A DNA stretch of 60,921 nt, taken from the NCBI GenBank assembly GCA_027489035.1, contig JAIYAN010000018.1, positions 1 to 60,921 of the forward strand. The letters are read 5' to 3'. Positions 53,995 through 60,921 of this stretch are shown here, one piece after another. A model generated the notes under the pieces. That model did no database searches, was not told the DNA's origin, and worked only from the letters and a program-made list of their open reading frames with translations. Source of the stretch: Chitinophagaceae bacterium (GTDB taxonomy: Bacteria > Bacteroidota > Bacteroidia > Chitinophagales > Chitinophagaceae). The position numbers and the translations under genes are program-made. Numbering within the stretch: the first letter of the stretch is position 1; every line of letters starts with the position of its first letter.

Positions 53995-55236
53995 ATGACA
54001 ACAATAATTCTAAATATAAAAGGACTCGTTAACGTTAGAAGTGAAAATAACTTACTTCGAGGAATTGAATTAAGAGAATTGCCCATTATTGAAAATGCTT
54101 TTCTATTAATTGAAGATGGCATTATTGCCAAATGGGGTTTAATGGAAAATTTGAAACAAGAATTACCTGTTCTTCCTAATCATCAAATCGATGCATCCGG
54201 ACAGTTTATAATGCCCACTTGGTGTGATAGTCACACACATATGGTTTTTACAGGAAGTAGAGAAAATGAATTTGTAGATAAGATTAACGGATTGACTTAT
54301 GCTGAAATTGCAGCAAAAGGGGGAGGAATTTTAAATTCTGCCAATAAACTTCAAAATGCTTCCGAAGATGAATTGTTTAATGCAGCTTGGGAAAGATTAA
54401 TCGCTTGTTCGAAATTGGGAACTGGTGCTGTTGAAATAAAAAGCGGTTATGGATTAACGATAGAAGCCGAATTGAAGATGCTTCGGGTCATTAAAAAACT
54501 AAAAGAGAAGTCCAATCTTACGATTAAAGCTACATTTTTAGGTGCACATACGTTTCCTCAAAAATATAAAGAAAATCACCAAGGATATATTGATGAAATT
54601 ATTGAACATATGCTACCTGTAATCGCTGCGGAAAATCTGGCTGATTACATTGATGTGTTTTGTGAATCCGGATTTTTTTCTGTTGAAGAGATGGAACAAA
54701 TTTGTCATGCAGGATTGCGTTATGGCTTAAAACCTAAATTGCACATCAATCAACTGAATAGTATCGGCGGACTTCAATCTGCGATTAAGCTGAACGCCAT
54801 TTCTGTAGACCATCTCGAAACGATGACCGTACAAGATATTGTAGATCTTTCATCATCAAATACCATTGGGACATTATTACCAACGGCGGCATTTTTTTTA
54901 AGAATGCAATATCAACCTACAAGGGAATTAATAAATGGTGGGTGTGCGATAGCATTAGCCAGTGATTTCAATCCGGGTTCCTCGCCCAGTTTTAATATGA
55001 ATTTTGTAGTTGCACTAAGTTGCATTCAAATGAAAATGTTGCCCCAAGAAGCCATAAACGCAGCTACCATCAATGGCGCTTTTGCCATGGATATTCAACA
55101 TGAATTGGGCAGTATTTCAGTAGGAAAAAAAGCAAACCTTATTTTTACAAAACCTATACATTCAATTGATTATTTACCATATGCATTTGGTAGCAATCTT
55201 ATTGAAAAAGTAATGATAAAGGGAGAATTTATATAA
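53995..55236 (+). CDS. hutI: Imidazolonepropionase
   Basis: The 413-residue amidohydrolase opens imidazolonepropionate to formiminoglutamate in histidine breakdown. The metal site WCDSHTHMVFTGSRENEF, GTGAVEIKSGYGL, FLGAHTFP, KLHINQLNSIGG, SVDHLE and ASDFNPGSSPS match HutI throughout. The upstream Mur ligase-like gene and the downstream ftcD make a three-gene run; hutH and hutU are not in the window. Confidence 0.96.
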   Translation: MTTIILNIKGLVNVRSENNLLRGIELRELPIIENAFLLIEDGIIAKWGLMENLKQELPVLPNHQIDASGQFIMPTWCDSHTHMVFTGSRENEFVDKINGLTYAEIAAKGGGILNSANKLQNASEDELFNAAWERLIACSKLGTGAVEIKSGYGLTIEAELKMLRVIKKLKEKSNLTIKATFLGAHTFPQKYKENHQGYIDEIIEHMLPVIAAENLADYIDVFCESGFFSVEEMEQICHAGLRYGLKPKLHINQLNSIGGLQSAIKLNAISVDHLETMTVQDIVDLSSSNTIGTLLPTAAFFLRMQYQPTRELINGGCAIALASDFNPGSSPSFNMNFVVALSCIQMKMLPQEAINAATINGAFAMDIQHELGSISVGKKANLIFTKPIHSIDYLPYAFGSNLIEKVMIKGEFI

Positions 55237-55263
55237 CTTAAAGTATAAAATTTAATAGAAAAT

Positions 55264-56940
55264 ATGAAACAATTAATAGAGTGCGTTCCAAATTTTTCAG
55301 AAGGAAATGATTTGTCCATCATCAAACAAATTACCGATCAAATTGAATCCGTAGAAGGCGTAAGATTATTAAATGTAGATCCGGGAAAAGCAACCAACAG
55401 GACGGTAGTGACTATGGTTGGCGAGCCAGAACTTGTTATAGAAGCCGCATTCAGAGCCATTAAAAAAGCAGGTGAACTTATAGACATGTCGAAACATAAA
55501 GGCGAGCATCCACGCATGGGCGCAACCGATGTTTGTCCGCTTATACCCATTGCCAATATTTCAATGGAAGAAACCGCTGTTTACGCTCAAAAGCTTGCGA
55601 AGCGCGTAGGAGAGGAGTTAAACTTGCCCATCTATTTATACGAAGCAGCTCAACCCAATAAATCAAGAAGCAACTTGTCGATCATTCGTGCGGGTGAGTA
55701 TGAAGGTTTTGCTCAAAAAATAGTGTTATCAGAATGGAAGCCCGATTTTGGTCCAGCAGTTTTCGATGCAAAGCGAGGCGCAACAGTAATTGGCGCTCGT
55801 GATTTTTTAGTAGCATATAACATCAATTTAAATACCACATCAACACGTAGAGCAAATGCAGTAGCATTCGATATTAGAGAAGCGGGAAGAACAAAAAAAG
55901 AAAATGGGAAAAATGTACTTGACGCTGATGGAAAACCAATTACCATTCCTGGTAGTTTAAAATGTGTAAAAGCAATTGGTTGGTTTATTGAAGAATATGG
56001 AATTGCTCAAATTTCGATTAACCTGACAAATATTTCTGTAACGCCCGTGCATATTGCATTTGATGAGGCATGTAAAAAAGCAACGGAAAGAGGTCTGCGT
56101 GTTACAGGTAGTGAATTGGTGGGATTAATTCCTTTAAAAGCCATGCTTGATGCGGGTAAATATTTTTTACTCAAACAAGAGCGATCTGTTGGGGTAAGTG
56201 AAGCTGAGCTAATCAAAATTGCAGTAAAATCAATGGGATTGGATGAATTGTCGCCATTTAATCCCCAAGAAAGGATTATCGAATACATGCTAAACAATCA
56301 ATCTGGAAAGAAACTGGTGGATATGAATTTGATTGCATTTGCCGATGAAACCGCCAGTGAAAGCCCAGCTCCTGGAGGTGGTTCAATTTCTGCTTATGTT
56401 GGTGCTCTTGGAATATCATTAGCTACAATGGTGGCCAATTTATCTTCACATAAAACAGGTTGGGATGCGCGTTGGAAAGAATTCAGTGATTGGGCGGAAA
56501 AAGGTCAACTTATAAAAGACAGTCTTTTGAATTTAGTGGATGAAGATACCAATGCATTTAATAAAATCATGAATGCATTTGGCTTACCAAAATCAACAGA
56601 TGCTGAAAAAGCCGCTAGAACTTTAGCGATTCAAGAAGCTACAAAATTTGCCATTGAAATTCCTTTCAAAGTGATGGAATTATCATTGCAAAGCATGGAA
56701 ATTATAAAAGCGATGGCAGAAACAGGCAATCCCAATTCGGTTTCTGATGCCGGAGTAGGTGCACTTTGTGCCCGTTCTGCAGTGATGGGTGCATTTATGA
56801 ATGTACGCATAAATGCTTCTGGTTATTCAGATAAAAATTATATAGATAAAGTGATTTCAGAAGGGAAAGAAATTGAAAATAAAGCTATCGAACTTGAATC
56901 TGAAATATTGAAAATTGTAAATGAAAAAATCGGCATTTAA
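55264..56940 (+). CDS. ftcD: Bifunctional glutamate formimidoyltransferase / formiminotetrahydrofolate cyclodeaminase
   Basis: The 558-residue protein carries both activities: an N-terminal formiminotransferase (about residues 1-300; CVPNFSEGN, HKGEHPRMGATDVCP with the catalytic His) and a C-terminal cyclodeaminase (about 335-558; DETASESPAPGGGSISAYVGA). It transfers the formimino group from formiminoglutamate to tetrahydrofolate and releases ammonia. The fused form resembles the vertebrate enzyme and is known in Bacteroidota. Its last bases overlap the convergent gene. Confidence 0.95.
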   Translation: MKQLIECVPNFSEGNDLSIIKQITDQIESVEGVRLLNVDPGKATNRTVVTMVGEPELVIEAAFRAIKKAGELIDMSKHKGEHPRMGATDVCPLIPIANISMEETAVYAQKLAKRVGEELNLPIYLYEAAQPNKSRSNLSIIRAGEYEGFAQKIVLSEWKPDFGPAVFDAKRGATVIGARDFLVAYNINLNTTSTRRANAVAFDIREAGRTKKENGKNVLDADGKPITIPGSLKCVKAIGWFIEEYGIAQISINLTNISVTPVHIAFDEACKKATERGLRVTGSELVGLIPLKAMLDAGKYFLLKQERSVGVSEAELIKIAVKSMGLDELSPFNPQERIIEYMLNNQSGKKLVDMNLIAFADETASESPAPGGGSISAYVGALGISLATMVANLSSHKTGWDARWKEFSDWAEKGQLIKDSLLNLVDEDTNAFNKIMNAFGLPKSTDAEKAARTLAIQEATKFAIEIPFKVMELSLQSMEIIKAMAETGNPNSVSDAGVGALCARSAVMGAFMNVRINASGYSDKNYIDKVISEGKEIENKAIELESEILKIVNEKIGI

Positions 56941-57956
56941 TTTGGCGATTCATATTCAAGTTTCAACACATTGTTGTCATTAAAATTGGTACTGGAATGA
57001 AGTTCGTATCTTTTCTTTCCGCAGGTGACTACGACTAATGCTGTATTTGGAGGAAACGAGCCCATGTTTTCTGCGTATAAAGTAATTTCATGGTTGTTTG
57101 TATTTTCATCTAAATCCAATTCTAATACAATAGCTTCTTCTGTAAGTCGAACATGTTTTTTCAACAAATTTCCATTGTAGAATATACTTACGGAATCATT
57201 ATCAATTGTACCGTTATCGTACATTTTTATTTGAACATGACGTTCATTTACTTTTAAAGTAGAAAGCGTTAATTGATTTCGCTTGTTCATGTTTCTTGTA
57301 AGCTGATCATCTTTTAAATACAACACAATTGGCTTTTTACGTTCAATAGTATCTGTATTTACTTTAATTGGATTGATATCAATTGGAGTGGGGATGATTT
57401 TTACAGAATCTTTTTTTACAGAAATTGGTTTCTTTTTTTCTGGTGTTGTAATGATTGGCTTTTTAGGTTTTATTAGAGTTTCCTTGACCAATTCATCACA
57501 AACGGGCATTCCAATTGCAGGATTTTTTGTTTTTGTAGAAATTCTCCTCAACCAAAAAAACTCGGTTGTTGTTGGATCAAAAAAATTAGAAAAAAGATCT
57601 TGGATTAAAACAGTCGATCTTAAGATGTCATTTCCTGCCTGAGGTACCTTCCAAAGCTTTACAATCATTAATACATGATTCCCTTTATTCTCTATAAAAC
57701 GGGTACCGGTTAATGTCCAAATTTTCGTTTCTTTATCATACGTACCTTTAAAATATGCTTTACAATGACTTGATTTATTTTTTAGTACGATATCATAAGT
57801 GTAACCACAAAGCTGATTGTTATTTTGAATGATGTTAATTTTTAAATATTCATCTTTCATCAGTCCTTCCCATATGCCCGTTAAATCTTGTGCTCCACTT
57901 GTAGTTACAATGCCAAAAATAAAACTGCAACAAAATATCCAATTTTTGAAATTCAT
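56937..57956 (-). CDS. Exported unknown protein with beta-rich C-terminus
   Basis: The ATG at 57956 gives a regular signal peptide (FKNWIFCCSFIFGIVTTSGAQ); an ATG 8 codons upstream is possible. The N-terminal domain (DLTGIWEGLMKDEYLKINI) resembles lipocalin-like sequences, then a Pro/Lys-rich linker (about residues 150-215) leads to a beta domain (VHVQIKMYDNGTIDNDSVSIF-like strands). No family assignment is secure. Its stop shares four bases with the convergent ftcD stop. Confidence 0.7.
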   Translation of the reverse strand: MNFKNWIFCCSFIFGIVTTSGAQDLTGIWEGLMKDEYLKINIIQNNNQLCGYTYDIVLKNKSSHCKAYFKGTYDKETKIWTLTGTRFIENKGNHVLMIVKLWKVPQAGNDILRSTVLIQDLFSNFFDPTTTEFFWLRRISTKTKNPAIGMPVCDELVKETLIKPKKPIITTPEKKKPISVKKDSVKIIPTPIDINPIKVNTDTIERKKPIVLYLKDDQLTRNMNKRNQLTLSTLKVNERHVQIKMYDNGTIDNDSVSIFYNGNLLKKHVRLTEEAIVLELDLDENTNNHEITLYAENMGSFPPNTALVVVTCGKKRYELHSSTNFNDNNVLKLEYESPN

Positions 57957-57980
57957 GATTTTATTTTTATTGTTAAACAT

Positions 57981-58312
57981 TGGATAATAGCATCAATTTA
58001 CAAAATGTCATTTAAGCTAAGCTTGATTTTTTTATTATGTATAAAGTTATATCAAAACAACAATGGGTAAAAAATTTAAATGATAAACTAATGTTATAGA
58101 ATTAGAAATCATAATCAAACTCATTTAAAAATCGGGTGGGGGATTTTAGATAAATGGTAAAGATGTGATATTCAAACTTAGATAACCCAAATACTTTCAT
58201 AATTTAAACATTGATTCCAAAACACTATCCCTATAGTTTAAAGATGACCGTTAGTAAAAAACGTTCGTTTTAAATAAAGTTGATCCAAAAAATAAAAAAC
58301 TTTAAAAATTTC
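57981..58312. other. AT-rich gap before tRNA-Ser
   Basis: About 330 bases without a supported ORF, repeat or hairpin; short A/T runs only. Nothing further can be read from it. Confidence 0.4.
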
Positions 58313-58343
58313 TTGTCAATAAAACATAGTTCCCTTACTTTTG
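58313..58343 (+). promoter_or_regulatory. Promoter of tRNA-Ser
   Basis: TTG at 58313-58315, 20 bases, then an exact TACTTTTG box at 58336-58343. The mature tRNA starts four bases after the box, so transcription begins at or almost at the tRNA 5' end. Confidence 0.7.
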
Positions 58344-58347
58344 CCGC

Positions 58348-58432
58348 GGAGAGTTGGCAGAGTGGTCGATTGCGGCAGTCTTGAAAACTGTTGACTGTTA
58401 CAGGTCCGGGGGTTCGAATCCCTCACTCTCCG
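58348..58432 (+). tRNA. tRNA-Ser (anticodon TGA)
   Basis: The 85-base sequence folds with acceptor GGAGAGT/ACTCTCC, anticodon loop CTTGAAA on GCAGT/ACTGT, a long variable arm and T loop TTCGAAT. CCA is not encoded. An integrase gene lies just downstream, so its 3' end is the probable integration site. Confidence 0.97.
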
Positions 58433-58457
58433 CATCATTTCTAACAAGAAATAAGCT

Positions 58458-58492
58458 AAAACCCTGATTATCAATGATAATCGGGGTTTTTT
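58458..58492 (+). terminator. Terminator downstream of tRNA-Ser
   Basis: A 15-bp stem (AAAACCCTGATTATC / GATAATCGGGGTTTT, one G-U) has a three-base loop and is followed by T residues. Confidence 0.92.
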
Positions 58493-58632
58493 TATGGGAA
58501 AATATGGCTCTGAAAACGACTTAAAACGCCATAAAACGACACATTTATTTTGCAACTTGTGACGTCCTCTTAAAAAACACCAAATACGTCACAGTATGTC
58601 GCTCAATGTCGCGTCCTGTCTCGTTTTGACGT

Positions 58633-58663
58633 TTTGCAACTCGAGATTTTGTCATCAAATTTG
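58633..58663 (+). promoter_or_regulatory. Promoter of the integrase
   Basis: TTTG at 58633-58636, 19 bases, then CAAATTTG at 58656-58663 (one base from TAnnTTTG). The ATG at 58698 is 34 bases downstream. Confidence 0.5.
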
Positions 58664-58697
58664 TACTCGAAATGGGGGGCCATTTGATAAAATTATT

Positions 58698-59954
58698 ATG
58701 TCGTCAAAAACAACTTTCAGATTGATGTTTTACATCAACAGGTCTCGTCCTACAAAAAACGGAGAATGCCCCATTAACATGCGCATTACCATCAACGGTC
58801 AATCACTTGCGATGTTCACAAAAAGAAACGTACATCCCGATGTTTGGGATGGCAAACTTGGAATGTGCAAAGGGAAATCATCAGAAGCTTTAGAAGTCAA
58901 TCGTTACATGGAAGCGTTCAAAGCAAATGCGTATAACAAGTACGCAGACCTTAACGCCCTCTATGACCAGGCAACGCCTGAACTTTTACGCGATGCTATT
59001 TTGTGTGTGAACACTAGCAAGTCAAAAACACTTTGTACCGTGTGGGAAGACCACACCCATGACCTAAAATTACTCATCGGAAAAGAAACCTCTTATGCAA
59101 ACTATCAAAAGTATTGCACGGCTTTGAAATGGATGAAGCAATTCCTTATGGAAGAATACCGAGTGCATGATGTGCCGATTAAATTAATCAATCGACAAAT
59201 GGTTGTAAAGTTTGAAGTGTTTCTCCGCACAAAAAAGTTGTGCAATTACAACACCACTATCAAGTATTTACAAAACTTCAAACGAATTGTAATGATTGGG
59301 TTTAAAAACGGATGGCTTAAAATTAATCCGTTTGCAGATTTTAAATTAACGCTTCGTGAAGTTGACCGTCCTTATCTTACTGAAAAGGAATTGCAGAACA
59401 TCATGGATTTAGAAATCATGATTCCTCGATTAGAGCTCGTTAGAGACCTTTTCGTTTTCTCTTGTTTTAGTGGGCTTGCTTATGCGGATTTATTCAAACT
59501 AAAGGCCTCAGAAATCGAATGTGACCCTAAAGGCGTGTTATGGATTCGTACCCGAAGACAAAAGACAAAGGTGAAGGCACAAATTCCATTGTTGAATGTG
59601 CCAACCTTCATCATTGAAAAATATACCGACTTGAGTATTTTGAAAGCCGAGGAAAAGGTATTGCCAGTAATTAGTAATCAGAAATTAAATGCCTACCTCA
59701 AAGAAATTCAAACGCTTATAGGGCTAGAAAAATCATTGACCTTTCACGTTGCTAGGCATACGTTTGCTACTACCGTTACCATGATGAATGGCGTTCCGAT
59801 TGAATCGGTTTCCAGGATGCTTGGGCACAAGGATATAAAATCAACGCAGCATTATGCCAGGATTGTAGATACTAAAATTGGAAATGATATGACGGACTTG
59901 GCTCTTAAAATGGGTTCACGACTTTCGTTTCCAAAGACAGCTGCAACAGTTTAA
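58698..59954 (+). CDS. Tyrosine recombinase (integrase)
   Basis: The ATG at 58698 gives 418 residues; a start 34 codons upstream would read the promoter as protein. An arm-binding N-terminus (FRLMFYINRSRPTKNGECPI), a SAM-like core-binding domain (about residues 105-205) and a catalytic domain follow. HVARHTFATT, LGHKDIKSTQHYARI (His and nucleophilic Tyr) are complete. The first catalytic Arg is missing in FSCFSGLAYADLFKL, as I recall for Bacteroides integrases such as IntDOT. It would integrate the element at tRNA-Ser. Confidence 0.95.
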   Translation: MSSKTTFRLMFYINRSRPTKNGECPINMRITINGQSLAMFTKRNVHPDVWDGKLGMCKGKSSEALEVNRYMEAFKANAYNKYADLNALYDQATPELLRDAILCVNTSKSKTLCTVWEDHTHDLKLLIGKETSYANYQKYCTALKWMKQFLMEEYRVHDVPIKLINRQMVVKFEVFLRTKKLCNYNTTIKYLQNFKRIVMIGFKNGWLKINPFADFKLTLREVDRPYLTEKELQNIMDLEIMIPRLELVRDLFVFSCFSGLAYADLFKLKASEIECDPKGVLWIRTRRQKTKVKAQIPLLNVPTFIIEKYTDLSILKAEEKVLPVISNQKLNAYLKEIQTLIGLEKSLTFHVARHTFATTVTMMNGVPIESVSRMLGHKDIKSTQHYARIVDTKIGNDMTDLALKMGSRLSFPKTAATV

Positions 59955-59993
59955 TTTATTCAAAACGGGGGGTGTAATTTAAACGACACCAAA

Positions 59994-60218
59994 ATGAATG
60001 AAGAAACTTTTAAAGTGCGAGCTTACGGTTATGGTGAGCTCGCACAATTATATTGTCCGCATGTAACTAAAAAAAGTGCCAGTGCACAATTGCATAGATG
60101 GATAAACGAAAGCGAAACTGCTTTACCAAGACTTGAAAAACTTGGGTATAAATCAGGTATTAGATTATTTACACCAGCTCATGTGAGGGTTATAATTGAT
60201 GAGTTTGGGGAGCCGTGA
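59994..60218 (+). CDS. DUF4248 family protein
   Basis: The 74-residue protein begins MNEETFKVRAYGYGELAQLY and has the Q-L-H-R-W-I segment in the middle, the DUF4248 pattern. These small proteins look like winged-helix or MerR-like DNA-binding modules (AYGYGELAQLY resembles a HTH entry) and are common in mobile elements of Bacteroidota. It may act as an excisionase or control factor. That role is inferred from position after the integrase. Confidence 0.75.
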   Translation: MNEETFKVRAYGYGELAQLYCPHVTKKSASAQLHRWINESETALPRLEKLGYKSGIRLFTPAHVRVIIDEFGEP

Positions 60219-60299
60219 TTTATTGTTTTTTAAATGTTTAACAGCTACCCGAAGGTGGCGACTTCGAAGCACTTCATTGTAAACCAAAACACGGCATTA

Positions 60300-60434
60300 T
60301 CACTCTTCTTTATTAAATTCTTCAAACCATTTTTCTATTCTCTTGATTTCTATAGCGTCTTCTTCAGAAATGATTTTTTGCGACTTAAGCTTCTTAAGCT
60401 TATCCTGAAGTTGTTTCAGTTGTTGAACTAGCAT
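60300..60434 (-). CDS. Small coiled-coil ORF of 44 residues
   Basis: On the minus strand an ATG at 60434 opens MLVQQLKQLQDKLKKLK, followed by SQKIISEEDAIEIKRIEKW and a stop at 60300. The heptad-like Leu/Lys/Glu pattern and W-F-E-E-F end suggest a real short helical protein. It lies between the DUF4248 gene and the barrel gene in the element. No family is recognised; it could be a regulator or antitoxin-sized protein, but there is no toxin visible. Confidence 0.5.
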   Translation of the reverse strand: MLVQQLKQLQDKLKKLKSQKIISEEDAIEIKRIEKWFEEFNKEE

Positions 60435-60513
60435 GTATTGTACTTTTTAAATTATATATTCAAATTTTTTCATTAAAATGACGAGTGGTCTGTTTTTTAA
60501 GACTGCAATGCCG

Positions 60514-60921
60514 TTAAAATTTATAACTATATCCAAGTCTTATTACCTGTGTTTCATAATAGTCGTTGCTTGTATAGTTAAAACCTTGTCCGTTTATTTC
60601 TTTTTTGATAATCATTGTGTTTAGCAAATCAGTTGCGTTAAAAAACAGTTCACCTTTCCCTTTTTGAATTGCTTTTTTAAGTCCAAGGTCTAGTGAAAAA
60701 CGTGATTTTATTTTTCCTTGTGGAATAATGTCAGGTGCTAAATAAATTGCGGTTAATTGTACATCTATGTTTTTACGAAAATGAAATGTATTGTTCAATT
60801 TTATGTTTCCTGAATATATTTCTTGTTTGTCTGCTGAAAATGTATGTGTGGTTGGATATTTGTTTTCAACTGTAAACGCATCAATTTGATTTCTGTATGC
60901 GTTTAGATTAATATTGAATGC
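60514..60921 (-). CDS. TonB-receptor-type outer-membrane barrel, 3' part
   Basis: The frame is open to the right edge, giving 135 residues; a TTG at 60798 is an internal codon. The sequence (SADKQEIYSGNIKLNN, FHFRKNIDVQLTAIYLAPDI, KSRFSLDLGLKKAIQKGKG, LFFNATDLLNT) is the C-terminal part of an OMP_b-brl_3/TonB-dependent receptor barrel, ending VIRLGYSYKF. Its 5' part with plug and signal is outside the window. It faces the integrase gene and may be cargo of the element. Confidence 0.85.
   Translation of the reverse strand, partial: AFNINLNAYRNQIDAFTVENKYPTTHTFSADKQEIYSGNIKLNNTFHFRKNIDVQLTAIYLAPDIIPQGKIKSRFSLDLGLKKAIQKGKGELFFNATDLLNTMIIKKEINGQGFNYTSNDYYETQVIRLGYSYKF

Larger units (their letters stand above)
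58433..60921 (+). mobile_element. Left end of an integrative element inserted at tRNA-Ser (partial)
   Basis: A tyrosine recombinase gene lies 265 bases past the tRNA 3' end, followed by a small DUF4248 gene, the typical start of integrative elements in Bacteroidota. The element runs off the right edge. The left border is assumed to be the tRNA 3' end; the matching direct repeat (attR) is outside the window and cannot be checked. Confidence 0.65.

Noticed and set aside
58316..58555. A 79-codon minus-strand reading frame across tRNA-Ser, containing an RDSNPRTCNSQQFSRLP-like peptide
   Set aside because: It is the antisense translation of a tRNA gene and its terminator, a well-known false gene.
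60219..60299. A small hairpin (CGAAG..CTTCG) behind the DUF4248 gene
   Set aside because: Five base pairs and no T run; too weak to call a terminator or attachment site.
60234..60431. A 65-codon plus frame rich in Phe after the DUF4248 gene
   Set aside because: Low-complexity translation opposite the better-looking 44-residue ORF.

Overview
The window looks like chromosome from a low-GC member of the Bacteroidota. The support is a type IX secretion (T9SS) C-terminal sorting domain followed by a PorP/SprF protein, a short RpoD of the Bacteroidota type, promoters of the TTTG-N18/20-TAnnTTTG kind instead of the sigma70 consensus, DUF3276/PUR, DUF4249, DUF4907 and DUF6132 proteins, a TonB receptor with an N-terminal carboxypeptidase-regulatory-like domain, and a Bacteroides-type tyrosine recombinase. 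The genus cannot be fixed from the sequence; an environmental Chitinophagales/Sphingobacteriales-like lineage is a guess.

Layout. 1-3315: 3' part of a large repeat adhesin exported by T9SS, with its PorP/SprF partner. 3358-4687 (minus): an SDR oxidoreductase and a YkgJ cysteine-cluster protein whose 5' end looks frameshifted. 4850-10670: parE, a DUF1835 gene, parC and a DUF1415 gene. 10780-18111: mixed housekeeping (DoxX, CHAD, ABC exporter, DUF3276, DUF4907, pgi, threonine aldolase). 18516-27563: rpoD, DUF4249 lipoprotein, trxB, folB, RMD-like TPR protein, M1 peptidase, cupin, gmd, purC. 27702-31702: TonB receptor plus fasciclin lipoprotein. 32030-43036: a sulfur island. 43329-46529: membrane and unknown proteins. 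46686-49606: tRNA-Arg, OmpA/TSP3 protein, tRNA-Val, clpS, cyclophilin. 49738-52462: an exported actin-fold (Ppx/GppA-like) protein, a coiled-coil membrane protein and a helical unknown. 52612-56940: Mur-ligase-like gene, hutI and fused ftcD. 58348-60921: tRNA-Ser followed by the left end of an integrative element (integrase, DUF4248, a 44-residue ORF, a TonB-type barrel running off the window).

The most notable part is the sulfur island. It encodes a TauE/SafE exporter, a TPMT-family methyltransferase, a persulfide-dioxygenase/double-rhodanese fusion, an MFS carrier, small cysteine-bearing membrane proteins, thioredoxin, two single rhodaneses, a universal stress protein, two half-size YeeE/YedE sulfur permeases, a membrane-anchored TsdA-like dihaem cytochrome, an outer-membrane porin and a Crp/Fnr regulator. 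Three transcription units in it each carry a 14-bp palindrome (GTAAC-N4-GTTAC, one copy with a single mismatch) whose centre is exactly 33 bp upstream of the centre of a (T/C)AnnTTTG -7 box. I read this as a regulon controlled by the island's own cysteine-rich Crp/Fnr protein: thiosulfate and sulfane sulfur are imported or oxidised, persulfide is turned into sulfite, and sulfite is exported.

A second theme is a set of degenerate modular repeats that fill many intergenic gaps (CACGAAGGC-type, GGTTTAATGG-type, CCTTTTGAAC-type, AACCCCTACAAACCTC-type, and inverted AAAGTAAAA/TTTTACTTT blocks). In places they have grown into the 3' ends of genes, so the last residues of PurC and of the TsdA-like protein are repeat-encoded.
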